Below, piece by piece: positions 1 to 7,437 of a stretch of 64,000 nucleotides of DNA. The stretch is from contig CAWIWF010000006.1 of the NCBI GenBank assembly GCA_963839815.1, positions 124,001 through 188,000 of the forward strand, written 5' to 3'. The position numbers and the translations under genes were made by a program. The notes under the pieces are model-generated. The model was given only the letters and a program-made list of their open reading frames with translations. It was not told the DNA's origin and ran no database searches. The first letter of the stretch is position 1. Each line of letters begins with the position of its first letter. This stretch comes from JACVRM01 sp963839815 (GTDB lineage Bacteria; Actinomycetota; Thermoleophilia; Gaiellales; Gaiellaceae).

Positions 1-614
1 TTCGCGTTGCCGAACGCGTAGCGGGCGAACCAGCGGGCGATCTCGACGTCGAAGCCGGCGTTCTTGCCGCGCACGTCGATGTAGCCGAACGGCGGCGCGT
101 CGCACTTGACGCCGATGTTCAGCCGCTGGCGATTGCGGACCTCCGCCGGCAGCGGTGGCAGCTTCGTCGGCGGCTGGGCGGCCGGCCGTTGAACGACCTC
201 GACACCGGCGACCCGGTCGACGCGATCGACCACGGCCCGGTCGCGGCCGCTGCCGCCCGAGATGCGGTCGACCTTGTCGCCGCGGGCGAAGAACGTGTCG
301 TTGCCGGAACCCCCGTTCATCAGGTCGTTGCCGGTGCCGCCGACCAGGACGTCGTTGCCCGGGCCGCCGACCAGGACGTCGTTGCCCTGGCGGCCGCGGA
401 TGGTGTCGTTGCCGCTCAGGCCGCAGATGACGTCGGCCTTGCGCGTGCCGTTCAGTACGTCGTTCCGGCGGGTGCCCCTGATCGTGCACTTGAGTGCCGC
501 CGGTGCGGCGGCCGCCTGCGGGCCCGCGTCGCGCGCCGGCGCGGCGGATCCCAGGGTGGTGAGCACAACCGCGCCAAACAGCGAGGCAATGCAGAGAGCC
601 AACAGTCGTTTCAC
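1..614 (-). CDS. Secreted RTX-repeat / amino-acid-binding protein fusion (partial)
   Basis: The gene starts with GTG at 614, overlaps the stop of the upstream ATPase gene by 4 bp, and runs off the left edge, so only about 204 N-terminal residues are visible. A signal peptide (MKRLLALCIASLFGAVVL) is followed by RTX-like nonapeptides containing GGPGND, GGTGND and GGSGND, roughly residues 55-115. After a Pro-rich linker the text LNIGVKCDAPPFGYID and NAGFDVEIARWFA matches the start of the SBP_bac_3 family of polar amino-acid-binding proteins. It probably delivers substrate to the transporter whose ATPase is encoded immediately upstream. Calcium binding by the repeats is inferred from the motif. 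The fusion of the two modules is unusual. Confidence 0.8.
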   Translation of the reverse strand, partial: MKRLLALCIASLFGAVVLTTLGSAAPARDAGPQAAAAPAALKCTIRGTRRNDVLNGTRKADVICGLSGNDTIRGRQGNDVLVGGPGNDVLVGGTGNDLMNGGSGNDTFFARGDKVDRISGGSGRDRAVVDRVDRVAGVEVVQRPAAQPPTKLPPLPAEVRNRQRLNIGVKCDAPPFGYIDVRGKNAGFDVEIARWFARYAFGNA

Positions 615-1462
615 TCGACCCCTCCTTCTCGTGTGTTGATCTCCAACTCCTCCAGCGAATCGACGAGCTGCAACGACCGGCGCAGGAACCGCCGGGTCCG
701 CTCCTCCCTGGGGTTGTCCAGCACCTCCCGTGGAGGCCCCTGCTCGATGATCCTGCCCTCGTCCATGAAGATGACCCGGTCGCCGACATCGCGGGCGAAC
801 TGCATCTCGTGGGTGACGACCATCATCGTCATCCCCATCCGGGCGAGGTCGCGCATGACGACGAGCACCTCGCCGACGAGCTCCGGGTCGAGCGCCGACG
901 TGATCTCGTCGAACAGCATCACGTGCGGCTCCATCATCAGCGCCCTCGCGATTGCAACGCGCTGCTGCTGCCCGCCGGAGAGCTGGTGGGGGTACTCCCG
1001 GGCCTTGTCGGAGAGGCCGACGCGGAGCAGCAGCTCCTCCGCCCTCGCCTCCGCCTGCTTGCGCGGCAGCTTGCGGATACGGCGGGCCGCGAGCGTGACG
1101 TTGTCGATCGTGCTCAGGTGCGGGAAGAGGTTGAACTGCTGGAACACCATCCCGATCTGCTGGCGCACGCCCGACACGTCGGTGCCCTTCGCCGTGATCT
1201 CCTTGCCCTCGAACGTGATCCGCCCGGAGTCGAGCGGCTCGAGCAGGTTGACGCAGCGGAGCAGCGTGCTCTTCCCGCTGCCGCTCGGCCCGATCACGAC
1301 CAGCACCTCACGGGCCGCCACCTCCAGGTCGATGCCGTCGAGGACGAGGTTGTCGCCGAAGCTCTTGCGGACCGCCTCCAGCCTGAGCACCGGCCCATCG
1401 CCAGCGAGGCGCGGCGCGGCGGCAAGCTCCGCGGCGGCGATCTGCTCCTCGGCGCTGCTCAT
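611..1462 (-). CDS. Polar amino-acid ABC transporter ATP-binding protein (GlnQ-like)
   Basis: This 283-residue ATPase should power import of a polar amino acid at the inner face of the membrane. Walker A is GPSGSGKST (about residues 58-66), the signature is LSGGQ (161-165), Walker B is VMLFDE (181-186) and the H-loop is VVTHEM (His218). The order and spacing match the GlnQ/HisP/AotP family, with about 25 extra N-terminal residues. It overlaps the downstream binding-protein gene by 4 bp, so the two are translationally coupled. No permease is visible on this side, so it may lie beyond the left edge. The nearby second system at 2963-5462 has its own ATPase. Confidence 0.9.
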   Translation of the reverse strand: MSSAEEQIAAAELAAAPRLAGDGPVLRLEAVRKSFGDNLVLDGIDLEVAAREVLVVIGPSGSGKSTLLRCVNLLEPLDSGRITFEGKEITAKGTDVSGVRQQIGMVFQQFNLFPHLSTIDNVTLAARRIRKLPRKQAEARAEELLLRVGLSDKAREYPHQLSGGQQQRVAIARALMMEPHVMLFDEITSALDPELVGEVLVVMRDLARMGMTMMVVTHEMQFARDVGDRVIFMDEGRIIEQGPPREVLDNPREERTRRFLRRSLQLVDSLEELEINTREGGVE

Positions 1463-1519
1463 CGTCGCGGGATCTAATCACGGTTCGCCATTCGTCGTCT
1501 CGGATTCGCCTGCACGCGG

Positions 1520-1525
1520 TAGGTT
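1520..1525 (+). promoter_or_regulatory. Putative leaderless -10 box for the LLM oxidoreductase
   Basis: TAGGTT ends 6 bases before the GTG start at 1532 and no Shine-Dalgarno sequence lies between. This is the same geometry seen before several other first-in-operon genes in the window, so transcription probably begins at or next to the start codon. Confidence 0.45.
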
Positions 1526-1531
1526 CGCGCC

Positions 1532-2482
1532 GTGCGCGTGGCGCTGATGATCGAGGGCCAGGAGGGTGTCTCCTGGGAGCAGTGGGTGGCGCTCGCCGAG
1601 GCGGCCGAGTCGGCCGGCATCGAGGCGCTGTTTCGCTCAGACCACTACACCACCGGCTTGGGGCACGGAGAGCGGGAGTCGCTCGACGCATGGACGACGC
1701 TCGCCGGGCTCGCGGCGATCACCGCGCGGCTGCGCTTCGGGACGCTGGTCTCGCCGGTGACGTTTCGCCATCCGTCGCTGCTCGCGCGGGCAGTGACCAC
1801 GGTCGACCACATCTCGGGAGGTCGCGTCGAGCTCGGCATGGGGACAGGCTGGATGGAGCTCGAGCACGAGGCGTTCGGCTTTCCGTTCCCCGAGTACGAC
1901 GAGCGGCTCGCGATGCTGCGCGAGCAGGTGGAGATCGTGCACCGGCAGTGGAGCGAGGAGGCGTTCGACTACGAGGGCGAGCGCTACCGGCTGCGCGACG
2001 CGCGGGCGCGGCCGCGACCCGTGCAGCGTCCGCATCCGCCACTGATCATCGGCGGGCAGGGCAAGCGGCGCTCACTGGCCGTGGCGGCGCGCTGGGCAGA
2101 CGAGTACAACAGCTTCCGCCACGGGCCCGAGGAGTTCCGCGCCATCCGCCGGCGGCTCGACGAGGCGCTCCAGGCCGAGGGGCGGGAGCCGGTATCGGTG
2201 CCACTGTCGGCGATGATCGGCTTCGTCCTCGGCCGCGACGCCGGCGAGGTCGAGGAGCGGCTGCGCCGGTTCCTGGAGCGGTTCCGGATCGACGCGGCGC
2301 CGGCGGAGTTCCTCGCGTCGCGTGAGGGCCGCTTCCTGGCGGGGACCGTCGACGAGGTCGCGGAGGGCCTGCGCCGCTACGAGGCCGCGGGCGTCGAGCG
2401 GGTGTTCCTGCAGCATCTCCTGCACGAGGACCTCGAGACGGTCGAGCTGATCGGCCGCGAGCTCGCTCCGGCCGTGGCCTGA
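1532..2482 (+). CDS. LLM-class (F420-dependent type) oxidoreductase
   Basis: This 316-residue protein has the bacterial luciferase-like TIM-barrel pattern. Visible markers are an N-terminal strand MRVALMIEG, FRSDHY near residue 35, RFGTLVSPVTFRHPSLLA, the HISGGRVELGMGTGW segment and PLIIGGQGKRR before the second half. In actinobacteria such proteins usually use coenzyme F420 rather than FMN for hydride transfer, but substrate and cofactor cannot be read from the sequence. It stands alone, divergent from the ATPase gene at 611-1462. The GTG start is preceded by a -10-like box and no ribosome site. Length is normal for the family. Confidence 0.85.
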   Translation: MRVALMIEGQEGVSWEQWVALAEAAESAGIEALFRSDHYTTGLGHGERESLDAWTTLAGLAAITARLRFGTLVSPVTFRHPSLLARAVTTVDHISGGRVELGMGTGWMELEHEAFGFPFPEYDERLAMLREQVEIVHRQWSEEAFDYEGERYRLRDARARPRPVQRPHPPLIIGGQGKRRSLAVAARWADEYNSFRHGPEEFRAIRRRLDEALQAEGREPVSVPLSAMIGFVLGRDAGEVEERLRRFLERFRIDAAPAEFLASREGRFLAGTVDEVAEGLRRYEAAGVERVFLQHLLHEDLETVELIGRELAPAVA

Positions 2483-2962
2483 GCGCCACCAGGACAGCCC
2501 TCGCGCTTCCCGGTGCTTGGCGGCCCGCGCATGGACAGCGGAGCACGCAAGCGCCCCGAACGTCGCTTGCAACAGTCTGTTGCAAGCTCCGGAGCTGCCT
2601 GGCTCAAGCCGAAGTGCGCGTGCACGCGGCAATGGACGTTGACGAGTCGTGCGCGCACGGGCTGGGACATAGGTACGGATGGCGCCGAAGGGCCAGCTCC
2701 TATCGGCGGAGGCGGGCTTTGTTTGCGCAGGCACGCGGTGCGCGGGCGCTCCCACACTGGCCGAGCGGGGACGGGACAGTCCCTGCGAGGACAGTCCCTT
2801 TCGCAAGGACAGTCCATGTAAAGACGGCGCCCCCAAGGGCACCGTCTTGCCGGCGGAGGCGGGCTCTGCCCGCCGCAGCCACGCCGCGCGAAGGCGCGTC
2901 TGACTCTCGCTCTCCCCGCCTGAAGTCGTCATGCCGCGCGAAGCGCGGCGGACTCTGCGCGG
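2483..2962. repeat. 480-bp intergenic region packed with palindromic repeats
   Basis: No convincing gene is present. The region holds a 23-bp odd palindrome (2565-2587), three GGACAGTCC boxes (2773-2783, 2789-2798, 2807-2815), an imperfect hairpin AAGACGGCGCCC/GGGCACCGTCTT (2821-2847) and two GGCGGAGGCGGGCT hairpin-type units (about 2703 and 2851). The convergent genes on each side both end here, so some hairpins may act as terminators. The box pattern recurs at 6.2, 11.5 and 18.4 kb. Confidence 0.75.
2565..2587. repeat. 23-bp odd palindrome shared with the ddl coding region
   Basis: Two 11-bp arms (GCTTGCAACAG and its complement) surround a central T. The 19-base core GCAACAGTCTGTTGCAAGC is repeated exactly at 63635-63653 inside the D-alanine ligase reading frame. 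Flanking bases CCGAACG are also similar at the two places, so this looks like a dispersed element and not chance. Confidence 0.8.
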
Positions 2963-3712
2963 CTACAAGCGTCCCGCGTCGACGATCCGCTGCAGGAACT
3001 GCTGGGTGCGCGGCTCGCGGGGCGAGGAGAAGATCTGCGCCGGTGGTCCCTGCTCGAGGATGACGCCGGCGTCGAGGAAGCAGATGCGGTCGGCGATGTC
3101 GCGGGCGAAGCCCATCTCGTGGGTGGCGATCAGCATGGTCATGCCCCCGGCGGCGAGCTCGCGGATGAGGTTCAGCACCTCGGCGACGAGCTCCGGATCG
3201 AGCGCGCTCGTCACCTCGTCGAGCAGCATCAACTCGGGCCGCATCGCGAGCGCGCGCAGGATGGCGACACGCTGCTGCTGGCCACCCGAGAGCCGGTCCG
3301 GATACTCGAGCGCCCGATCGGCGAGCCCGAAGCGGTCGAGCAGCTCGCGTGCCTCGTGCTCTGCCTGCGCGCGGGACGTCTTCAGCACCTCGGTCGGCGC
3401 CAGCGTGATGTTCCGCAGCACCGTCATATGCGGGAAGAGGTTGAAAGCCTGGAAGACGATGCCGATGCCGCGGCGCACCCGGTCGGCGTCGACCCCGGCG
3501 GCCGTGATCTCCTCGCCGCGCAGCAGGATGCGCCCCTCGTCGATCGGCTCGAGCAGGTTGACGCAGCGGAGCAGCGTCGACTTGCCCGATCCGGAGGCGC
3601 CAATGAGGCAGACGACCTCGTGCTCGGCCACCGGCAGGTCGAGGTCGTGCAGCACGACGGCCTCGCCGAACGACTTCCTCACCCCCTCGAGCCGCAGGAA
3701 CGCCTCCGTCAC
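2963..3712 (-). CDS. Polar amino-acid ABC transporter ATP-binding protein
   Basis: This 249-residue ATPase starts with GTG at 3712 inside the last codons of the permease gene (4-bp overlap). Walker A is GASGSGKST (about 38-46), the signature LSGGQ (141-145), Walker B LMLLDE (161-166) and the H-loop IATHEM. It is the GlnQ/HisP type and is clearly paralogous to the 611-1462 protein. With the permease at 3709-4548 and the binding lipoprotein at 4561-5462 it forms a complete three-gene uptake system. A much longer reading frame extends upstream in the same frame, but its extra part only overlaps the permease and binding-protein genes and is not real. Confidence 0.92.
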   Translation of the reverse strand: MTEAFLRLEGVRKSFGEAVVLHDLDLPVAEHEVVCLIGASGSGKSTLLRCVNLLEPIDEGRILLRGEEITAAGVDADRVRRGIGIVFQAFNLFPHMTVLRNITLAPTEVLKTSRAQAEHEARELLDRFGLADRALEYPDRLSGGQQQRVAILRALAMRPELMLLDEVTSALDPELVAEVLNLIRELAAGGMTMLIATHEMGFARDIADRICFLDAGVILEQGPPAQIFSSPREPRTQQFLQRIVDAGRL

Positions 3713-4548
3713 AGGCCGCCCGCCGCCCGCGCCCGCCGCTGCCGGGCGACGAGCCAGTCCGTCAGCCGCGCGAGCGGGATGGTCATGACGATGAAGAGCA
3801 ACGCCGTCGCCAGGTACGGCGTGTAGTCGAAGTTGCGCGCCACCTGGATCTGCGACTGGCGGAAGGCCTCGACGGGGCCGATCAGGGCGACGAGCGCGGT
3901 GTCCTTCTGCAGCCCGATGAAGTCGTTCAGCAGCGGCGGCACGACGCGACGCACGGCCTGCGGCACGACCACGAAGCGCAGCGACTGGCCCCTCGACAGG
4001 CCGAGCGAGCGCGCGGCGGCCTCCTGGCTCGGGTGCACCGACTCGATCCCGGCGCGGTACACCTCCGACACGTACGCGGAGTAGACGAGCACGAGCGCGA
4101 CGACGCCCCAGACGAACTCGGAGCGGGGCACGCCCGAGATGGCGAGCGCGGGCACGCCGAACCCGAGCAGGTAGATGACGAGGATCGTGGGCACGCCCCT
4201 GAAGAAGTCGGTGTAGGCAACGGCGAGCGCGCGCAGCGGGAAGAAGACCGGGCCCGGCAGGCTGCGGAGCAGGGCGATGCCGAGGCCGGCGACGAGGATG
4301 AAGACCTCCGCGATCAAGAAGATCTTCACGTTGGTCAAAAGCCGCGGCGCGATCTCCGTGAGCGACTCGCGAAAGATGTCGCCATCGAAGAACTGCTCGC
4401 GCACCGCCGGCCAGCCGGGCGAGTTGACGATCACGAGCGCGAGCACGCCGAAGAAGACGACCGTCGAGACGGCCGCGACCAGCGTGCTCCCGACCGCGCC
4501 GCCGCCGCCGAGGATCCGCGAGGCGCGGCTGCCGGCGGCCCCGCTCAT
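3709..4548 (-). CDS. Polar amino-acid ABC transporter permease (His/Glu/Gln family)
   Basis: This 279-residue integral membrane protein is the translocation subunit partnering the ATPase at 2963-3712. It has about five or six hydrophobic segments and the cytoplasmic EAA loop, seen as EAAARSLGLSRGQSLRFVVV, which docks on the ATPase. The family (HisM/GlnP type, TIGR01726-like N-terminus) normally has 215-280 residues, so it is full length. It overlaps the ATPase gene by 4 bp and lies 12 bp downstream of the binding-protein gene, supporting one transcript. Confidence 0.92.
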   Translation of the reverse strand: MSGAAGSRASRILGGGGAVGSTLVAAVSTVVFFGVLALVIVNSPGWPAVREQFFDGDIFRESLTEIAPRLLTNVKIFLIAEVFILVAGLGIALLRSLPGPVFFPLRALAVAYTDFFRGVPTILVIYLLGFGVPALAISGVPRSEFVWGVVALVLVYSAYVSEVYRAGIESVHPSQEAAARSLGLSRGQSLRFVVVPQAVRRVVPPLLNDFIGLQKDTALVALIGPVEAFRQSQIQVARNFDYTPYLATALLFIVMTIPLARLTDWLVARQRRARAAGGL

Positions 4549-4560
4549 CCGACCGCGGCG

Positions 4561-5462
4561 TTACTCGAGAACGGGCGGTGCCGAGCCGACGATCCACTCC
4601 TGCTCGAGCTGCTCGAGCGTGCCGTCGTCGCGGAGCGTGGCGAGCGCCTCGTTCAGGCAGGGGACGAGCGAGCTGCCCTTCTCGGCGACGAGCCCGAAGT
4701 ACTCGCTGGTGTCGCCGACCGGCGGCAGCCGCCCGATGACGACGCCGTTGTCCACCTGGACGGCCGAGACGTAGAGCGACGTCGGGTAGTCGACGACGAT
4801 GCCGTCGACCTGCTTCGCCTTGAGGGCGGAAATGGCGTCGTTGTTCGTGTCGTAGACGGACGGCTCCCTGTCGGGGTCGACGACCTCGATGATGGTGTCG
4901 TAGCTGGTCGTGCCGATCTGCACGCCGAGCTTGGCGTCCTTGAGGTCGGCGAGCGAGGCGGCGTCCGCGATCTCTGAGCCCTTCGTGGTCACGACGGCCT
5001 GCTCGACGTCGTAGTAGGACTCGGTGAAGTCGAGCGCCTTGGTGCGCTCCTGGTTGAACGAGACCTGGTTCATGTCGAAGTCGAAGTCCTTGGGCCCGGG
5101 CCGAAAGAGCTGGTTGAAGGGCACGACCGTCCACACGACCTCGTCGTCGGTGAAGCCGAGCTGCTCGGCGACGGCGTAGGCGACTGCGGCCTCGTACCCC
5201 TTCTTCGTCGGCGCGGTGGTCGGATCCCACGGCTCGCCGCTCTTCGCGCCCTCGAACCAGGGTGGGAACGCGGGATTGTCGGTGCCGACGGTCAGCTTGC
5301 CGGGCGTGACGAGCTCGAGCGAGTCCTTCGAGCAGGAGGCAGCCTGCGTCTCGGTGGCGGTGGTGCCGCGTGCGCTGCCGTCGTCGTCGTCGTCGCCGCC
5401 GCAGCCGGCCGCGACCACGGCGAGCGAGAGGATCACGTGAGGCCGAGGAGCGCGCGGCGCAT
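4561..5462 (-). CDS. Amino-acid-binding lipoprotein of ABC transporter, probable 1-bp frameshift in signal peptide
   Basis: The mature part (GKLTVGTDNPAFPPWF onward) is a periplasmic-binding-protein type 2 domain of the SBP_bac_3 family, with the lipobox VAAGC followed by an acidic linker. The best signal peptide starts at the ATG at 5462-5460 (MRRALLGLT), but that frame meets TGA at 5435-5433. The continuation VILSLAVVAAGC is in the next frame. Restoring one base near 5436 gives a textbook lipoprotein leader. A -10-like TAGGGT sits 8 bases before that ATG. The uninterrupted frame begins at 5490 but gives an implausible N-terminus. It should feed the permease and ATPase encoded downstream. 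Confidence 0.85.
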
Positions 5463-5470
5463 CGGCGCAG

Positions 5471-5476
5471 ACCCTA
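5471..5476 (-). promoter_or_regulatory. Putative leaderless -10 box for the uptake operon
   Basis: Read on the minus strand the hexamer is TAGGGT, ending 8 bases before the ATG at 5462. It supports 5462 and not 5490 as the true translation start of the binding-protein gene. Confidence 0.4.
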
Positions 5477-5771
5477 CCGCGTGGGCGCACAGCTGTTTCC
5501 CGGGAGGCGTCCGGGCGAGACTCAGCCCTCCTCGGTGAGAAGCACAGGCCTCGCGCCGCGACTCCGGGGGGATGGGGGGTGTGACAGGAGGGAGGTCGGG
5601 CCGCGGCGCGAGGCTCAGGTGCGCTCGGAACACTCCCCCGAAGCCGGACGACTCAAACCACCGGGCAGGCGCCGTCCGAGGCGCGCCGAACAATTCACCC
5701 TGATGGGGGCATTGAGGTCCCGCCGCCCGGCCGCCACCGTCCGCCTAGGAGGCCTGAACGGCCGACGAACG

Positions 5772-6191
5772 ATGGTGGATTCCCTGCGGCCCTTGCGAAT
5801 CCGGCTCGTCGATCCCGCACGGATGGGCGAGCTGCTCGAGTTCCTGCGACGGAGGAACTGCGTCGCCGAGCAGGTCGACCGCGTCACGATCGAGGTCTGG
5901 CCGCCGGAGCTCCTGCACGGGATCAACGGAAACGGAAACGGCGCGAGCGGAGGGTCGGGAGCAGAGAGGCTCCACTGCACCTGCTGCGGCGGCACCGTCG
6001 AGGAAGCGCTCTGGCGGCTCGGCTCGTCGCGCTGCCACGACTGCCGCGACAGCCAGCCACTCGGCAGCCCGCTTGGCGGCGGCCTGAACGGGAGCGCCCG
6101 CGGCCGGCTGAAGCGGGCCAGACACGAGCTGCAGTCGCATCTCCGCACCTGGCGCGCCGCCACAGACGGCGCCGCAGCGCTCACCGACTAG
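5772..6191 (+). CDS. Hypothetical protein with Cys-rich zinc-ribbon-like motif
   Basis: This 139-residue protein is not recognised. Residues 5-45 (LRPLRIRLVDPARMGELLEF, then CVAEQVDRVTIEVWPPE) look like a compact alpha/beta segment found in other actinobacterial hypotheticals. After a Gly/Asn linker there is a CTCC motif (Cys69, 71, 72) and CHDC (Cys88, 91), which could bind zinc. The C-terminus is basic and rich in Arg. The chosen ATG at 5772 has AGGAGG about 20 bases upstream, further than usual; an in-frame ATG at 5704 would add 23 basic residues. It stands alone, with no functional clue from its neighbours. Confidence 0.6.
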   Translation: MVDSLRPLRIRLVDPARMGELLEFLRRRNCVAEQVDRVTIEVWPPELLHGINGNGNGASGGSGAERLHCTCCGGTVEEALWRLGSSRCHDCRDSQPLGSPLGGGLNGSARGRLKRARHELQSHLRTWRAATDGAAALTD

Positions 6192-6208
6192 CGCGCGCAG
6201 CGACAGAT

Positions 6209-6375
6209 CGAACGGCGGGTCAGTCCCTGCGGGAACAGACCCTGTACGCCGTTGCCGTTGACCGCCGGAGGGGGGCTCCGCCGCCCGCGGCGCCCCGAAC
6301 GGCGGGTCAGTCCCCTGCGGGGACAGACCCTGGCTCTTCACCGCCGGAGGGCGGCTCCGCCGCCCGCAGGCACCC
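6209..6375. repeat. Tandem direct repeat of about 85 bp (two units)
   Basis: Unit one (about 6209-6294) and unit two (about 6297-6373) share CGAACGGCGGGTCAGTCCC, then TGCGGGAACAGACCCTG or its variant, then CACCGCCGGAGG and GGCTCCGCCGCCCGC. Each unit joins a CAGTCCC/ACAGACCC box pair to a GC-rich hairpin. The units lie between convergent genes and contain no coding potential. Confidence 0.8.
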
Positions 6376-6408
6376 CGCGGCTCCGGCGCGTCAGACCAGC
6401 GAGGGGCC

Positions 6409-6472
6409 CACGGGGGAAACCGGGTTTCCCCCGTGAGCGGTAGCTGCCGCCGCGAGAGCGGCGGCGCTACCG
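6409..6472. terminator. Two adjacent strong hairpins between convergent genes
   Basis: The first hairpin (6409-6435) is an almost perfect palindrome, CACGGGGGAAACC, one base, then its complement. The second (6438-6472) pairs CGGTAGCTGCCGCCGC with GCGGCGGCGCTACCG across a GAGA tetraloop and overlaps the stop codon of the minus-strand gene at 6467. Neither has a T-run. They are placed to insulate the two convergent genes. Confidence 0.55.
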
Positions 6473-7048
6473 AATGCGGGTGAAGATCCAGTCGGTGCTC
6501 TCGGCGCCGACGTGGCAGTTGCTGCACACGTCACCGGCGGCGAGGAAGGCAAAGGGGTCGCGCGAGCCGCCGCGCGTGTACTCGATCCACTCCCAGCCGC
6601 CCTTGCCGGCCTGCGGCTTGCGCCCGATGGCGACGAGCGTGATCACGCCGCCGTCCGACGCCGTCTTGACGACGATCGTCCCTGCGGGGAAGGGGAACTG
6701 CTGCTGGCCACCGCGCACGAGCGTGGAGCGCTCCTGATTGACGTAGACGCGCTTGACGCCCTGGTGGGCCGAGCCGCCCCGGTCCGGGAGCGGCGTGAAG
6801 TTCATGCGCGTCCAGCTCTGGAAGCCGCGGATGTCGGCGGGCAGGCCGGGCAGTGCGGGCGCGGCGGCCTGTCGGGTCGTCGTGCCGGGCGCGGTGGTCG
6901 GCGCCGGGACGGCCGTCGCCGGCGGAGGAGTCGGAGCGGCCGTCGTGCCGGGAGCGGCATCGTCGGACGAGTCCGATCCGCAGGCGGGCGTGATGGCGAC
7001 CACGACCGCGAGCGCCGCTGCTCCGAGCACGATCAGCCGGACGCGCAC
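6467..7048 (-). CDS. Cytochrome P460-like haem lipoprotein
   Basis: About 193 residues from the GTG at 7048. The N-terminus is a signal sequence ending TPACGSDSS, which may be a lipobox, followed by a 50-residue Thr/Pro/Ala linker. The globular part ends with CSNCHVGAESTDWIFTR, a CxxCH haem-c site in the position and context of cytochrome P460 proteins, and begins with RGFQSWTRMN. P460 proteins bind a modified haem c and act on small nitrogen compounds or as electron carriers; the specific role is unknown. It lies next to the cytochrome oxidase operon, divergently arranged, so a respiratory electron-transfer role is reasonable. Confidence 0.7.
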   Translation of the reverse strand: MRVRLIVLGAAALAVVVAITPACGSDSSDDAAPGTTAAPTPPPATAVPAPTTAPGTTTRQAAAPALPGLPADIRGFQSWTRMNFTPLPDRGGSAHQGVKRVYVNQERSTLVRGGQQQFPFPAGTIVVKTASDGGVITLVAIGRKPQAGKGGWEWIEYTRGGSRDPFAFLAAGDVCSNCHVGAESTDWIFTRIR

Positions 7049-7091
7049 CCGTCGAGGGTGACACGCACGACCCCTCGCGCGCAACTGAACG

Positions 7092-7415
7092 TCAGGGCTC
7101 GCTGACGATGTGCAGCCCGGTGTCGACGACTCGCCTGCCGTCGCGCTCGTAGATCACGTCCACCGAGTCGTTCTGCCTGTAGGTGCCGGCGACGCCGAGG
7201 AGCATCGACAGCCAGCGCCACATGCCGAGCCGTCCCTCGCGGGCGAGCGGCCGCTCGAAGACGAGCTGCCGTCCCTCGACGCGGTAGTCGCGACCGGCCT
7301 GCTGCAGCACGCCGTTGACGTAGATCTCGAAGGGGGCAGCAGCGCCCGCCGGCAGCTCGACCAGGGAGGCGCCGCCTTGCGACGCGTGCCTCGAAGGTGC
7401 GCCGGTCCTGGGCAC
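7092..7415 (-). CDS. Small hypothetical protein upstream of the oxidase operon
   Basis: About 107 residues from the GTG at 7415, divergent from coxB. The core reads LVELPAGAAAPFEIYVNGVL and DYRVEGRQLVFERPL, then MWRWLSMLLGVAGTYRQND and VDVIYE. This resembles a short beta-rich fold with one amphipathic or membrane-attached helix. I do not recognise a family. The intergenic space to coxB is only 22 bp, so the two may share a regulatory region. Start choice is uncertain because no clear ribosome site is seen. Confidence 0.5.
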   Translation of the reverse strand: MPRTGAPSRHASQGGASLVELPAGAAAPFEIYVNGVLQQAGRDYRVEGRQLVFERPLAREGRLGMWRWLSMLLGVAGTYRQNDSVDVIYERDGRRVVDTGLHIVSEP

Positions 7416-7420
7416 GCTCG

Positions 7421-7426
7421 TAGAAT
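7421..7426 (+). promoter_or_regulatory. Putative -10 box of the cytochrome oxidase operon
   Basis: TAGAAT lies 11 bases before the GTG start of coxB. There is no ribosome site in between, so this is a candidate leaderless or near-leaderless promoter. Confidence 0.4.
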
Positions 7427-7437
7427 GCCACCCGCCC

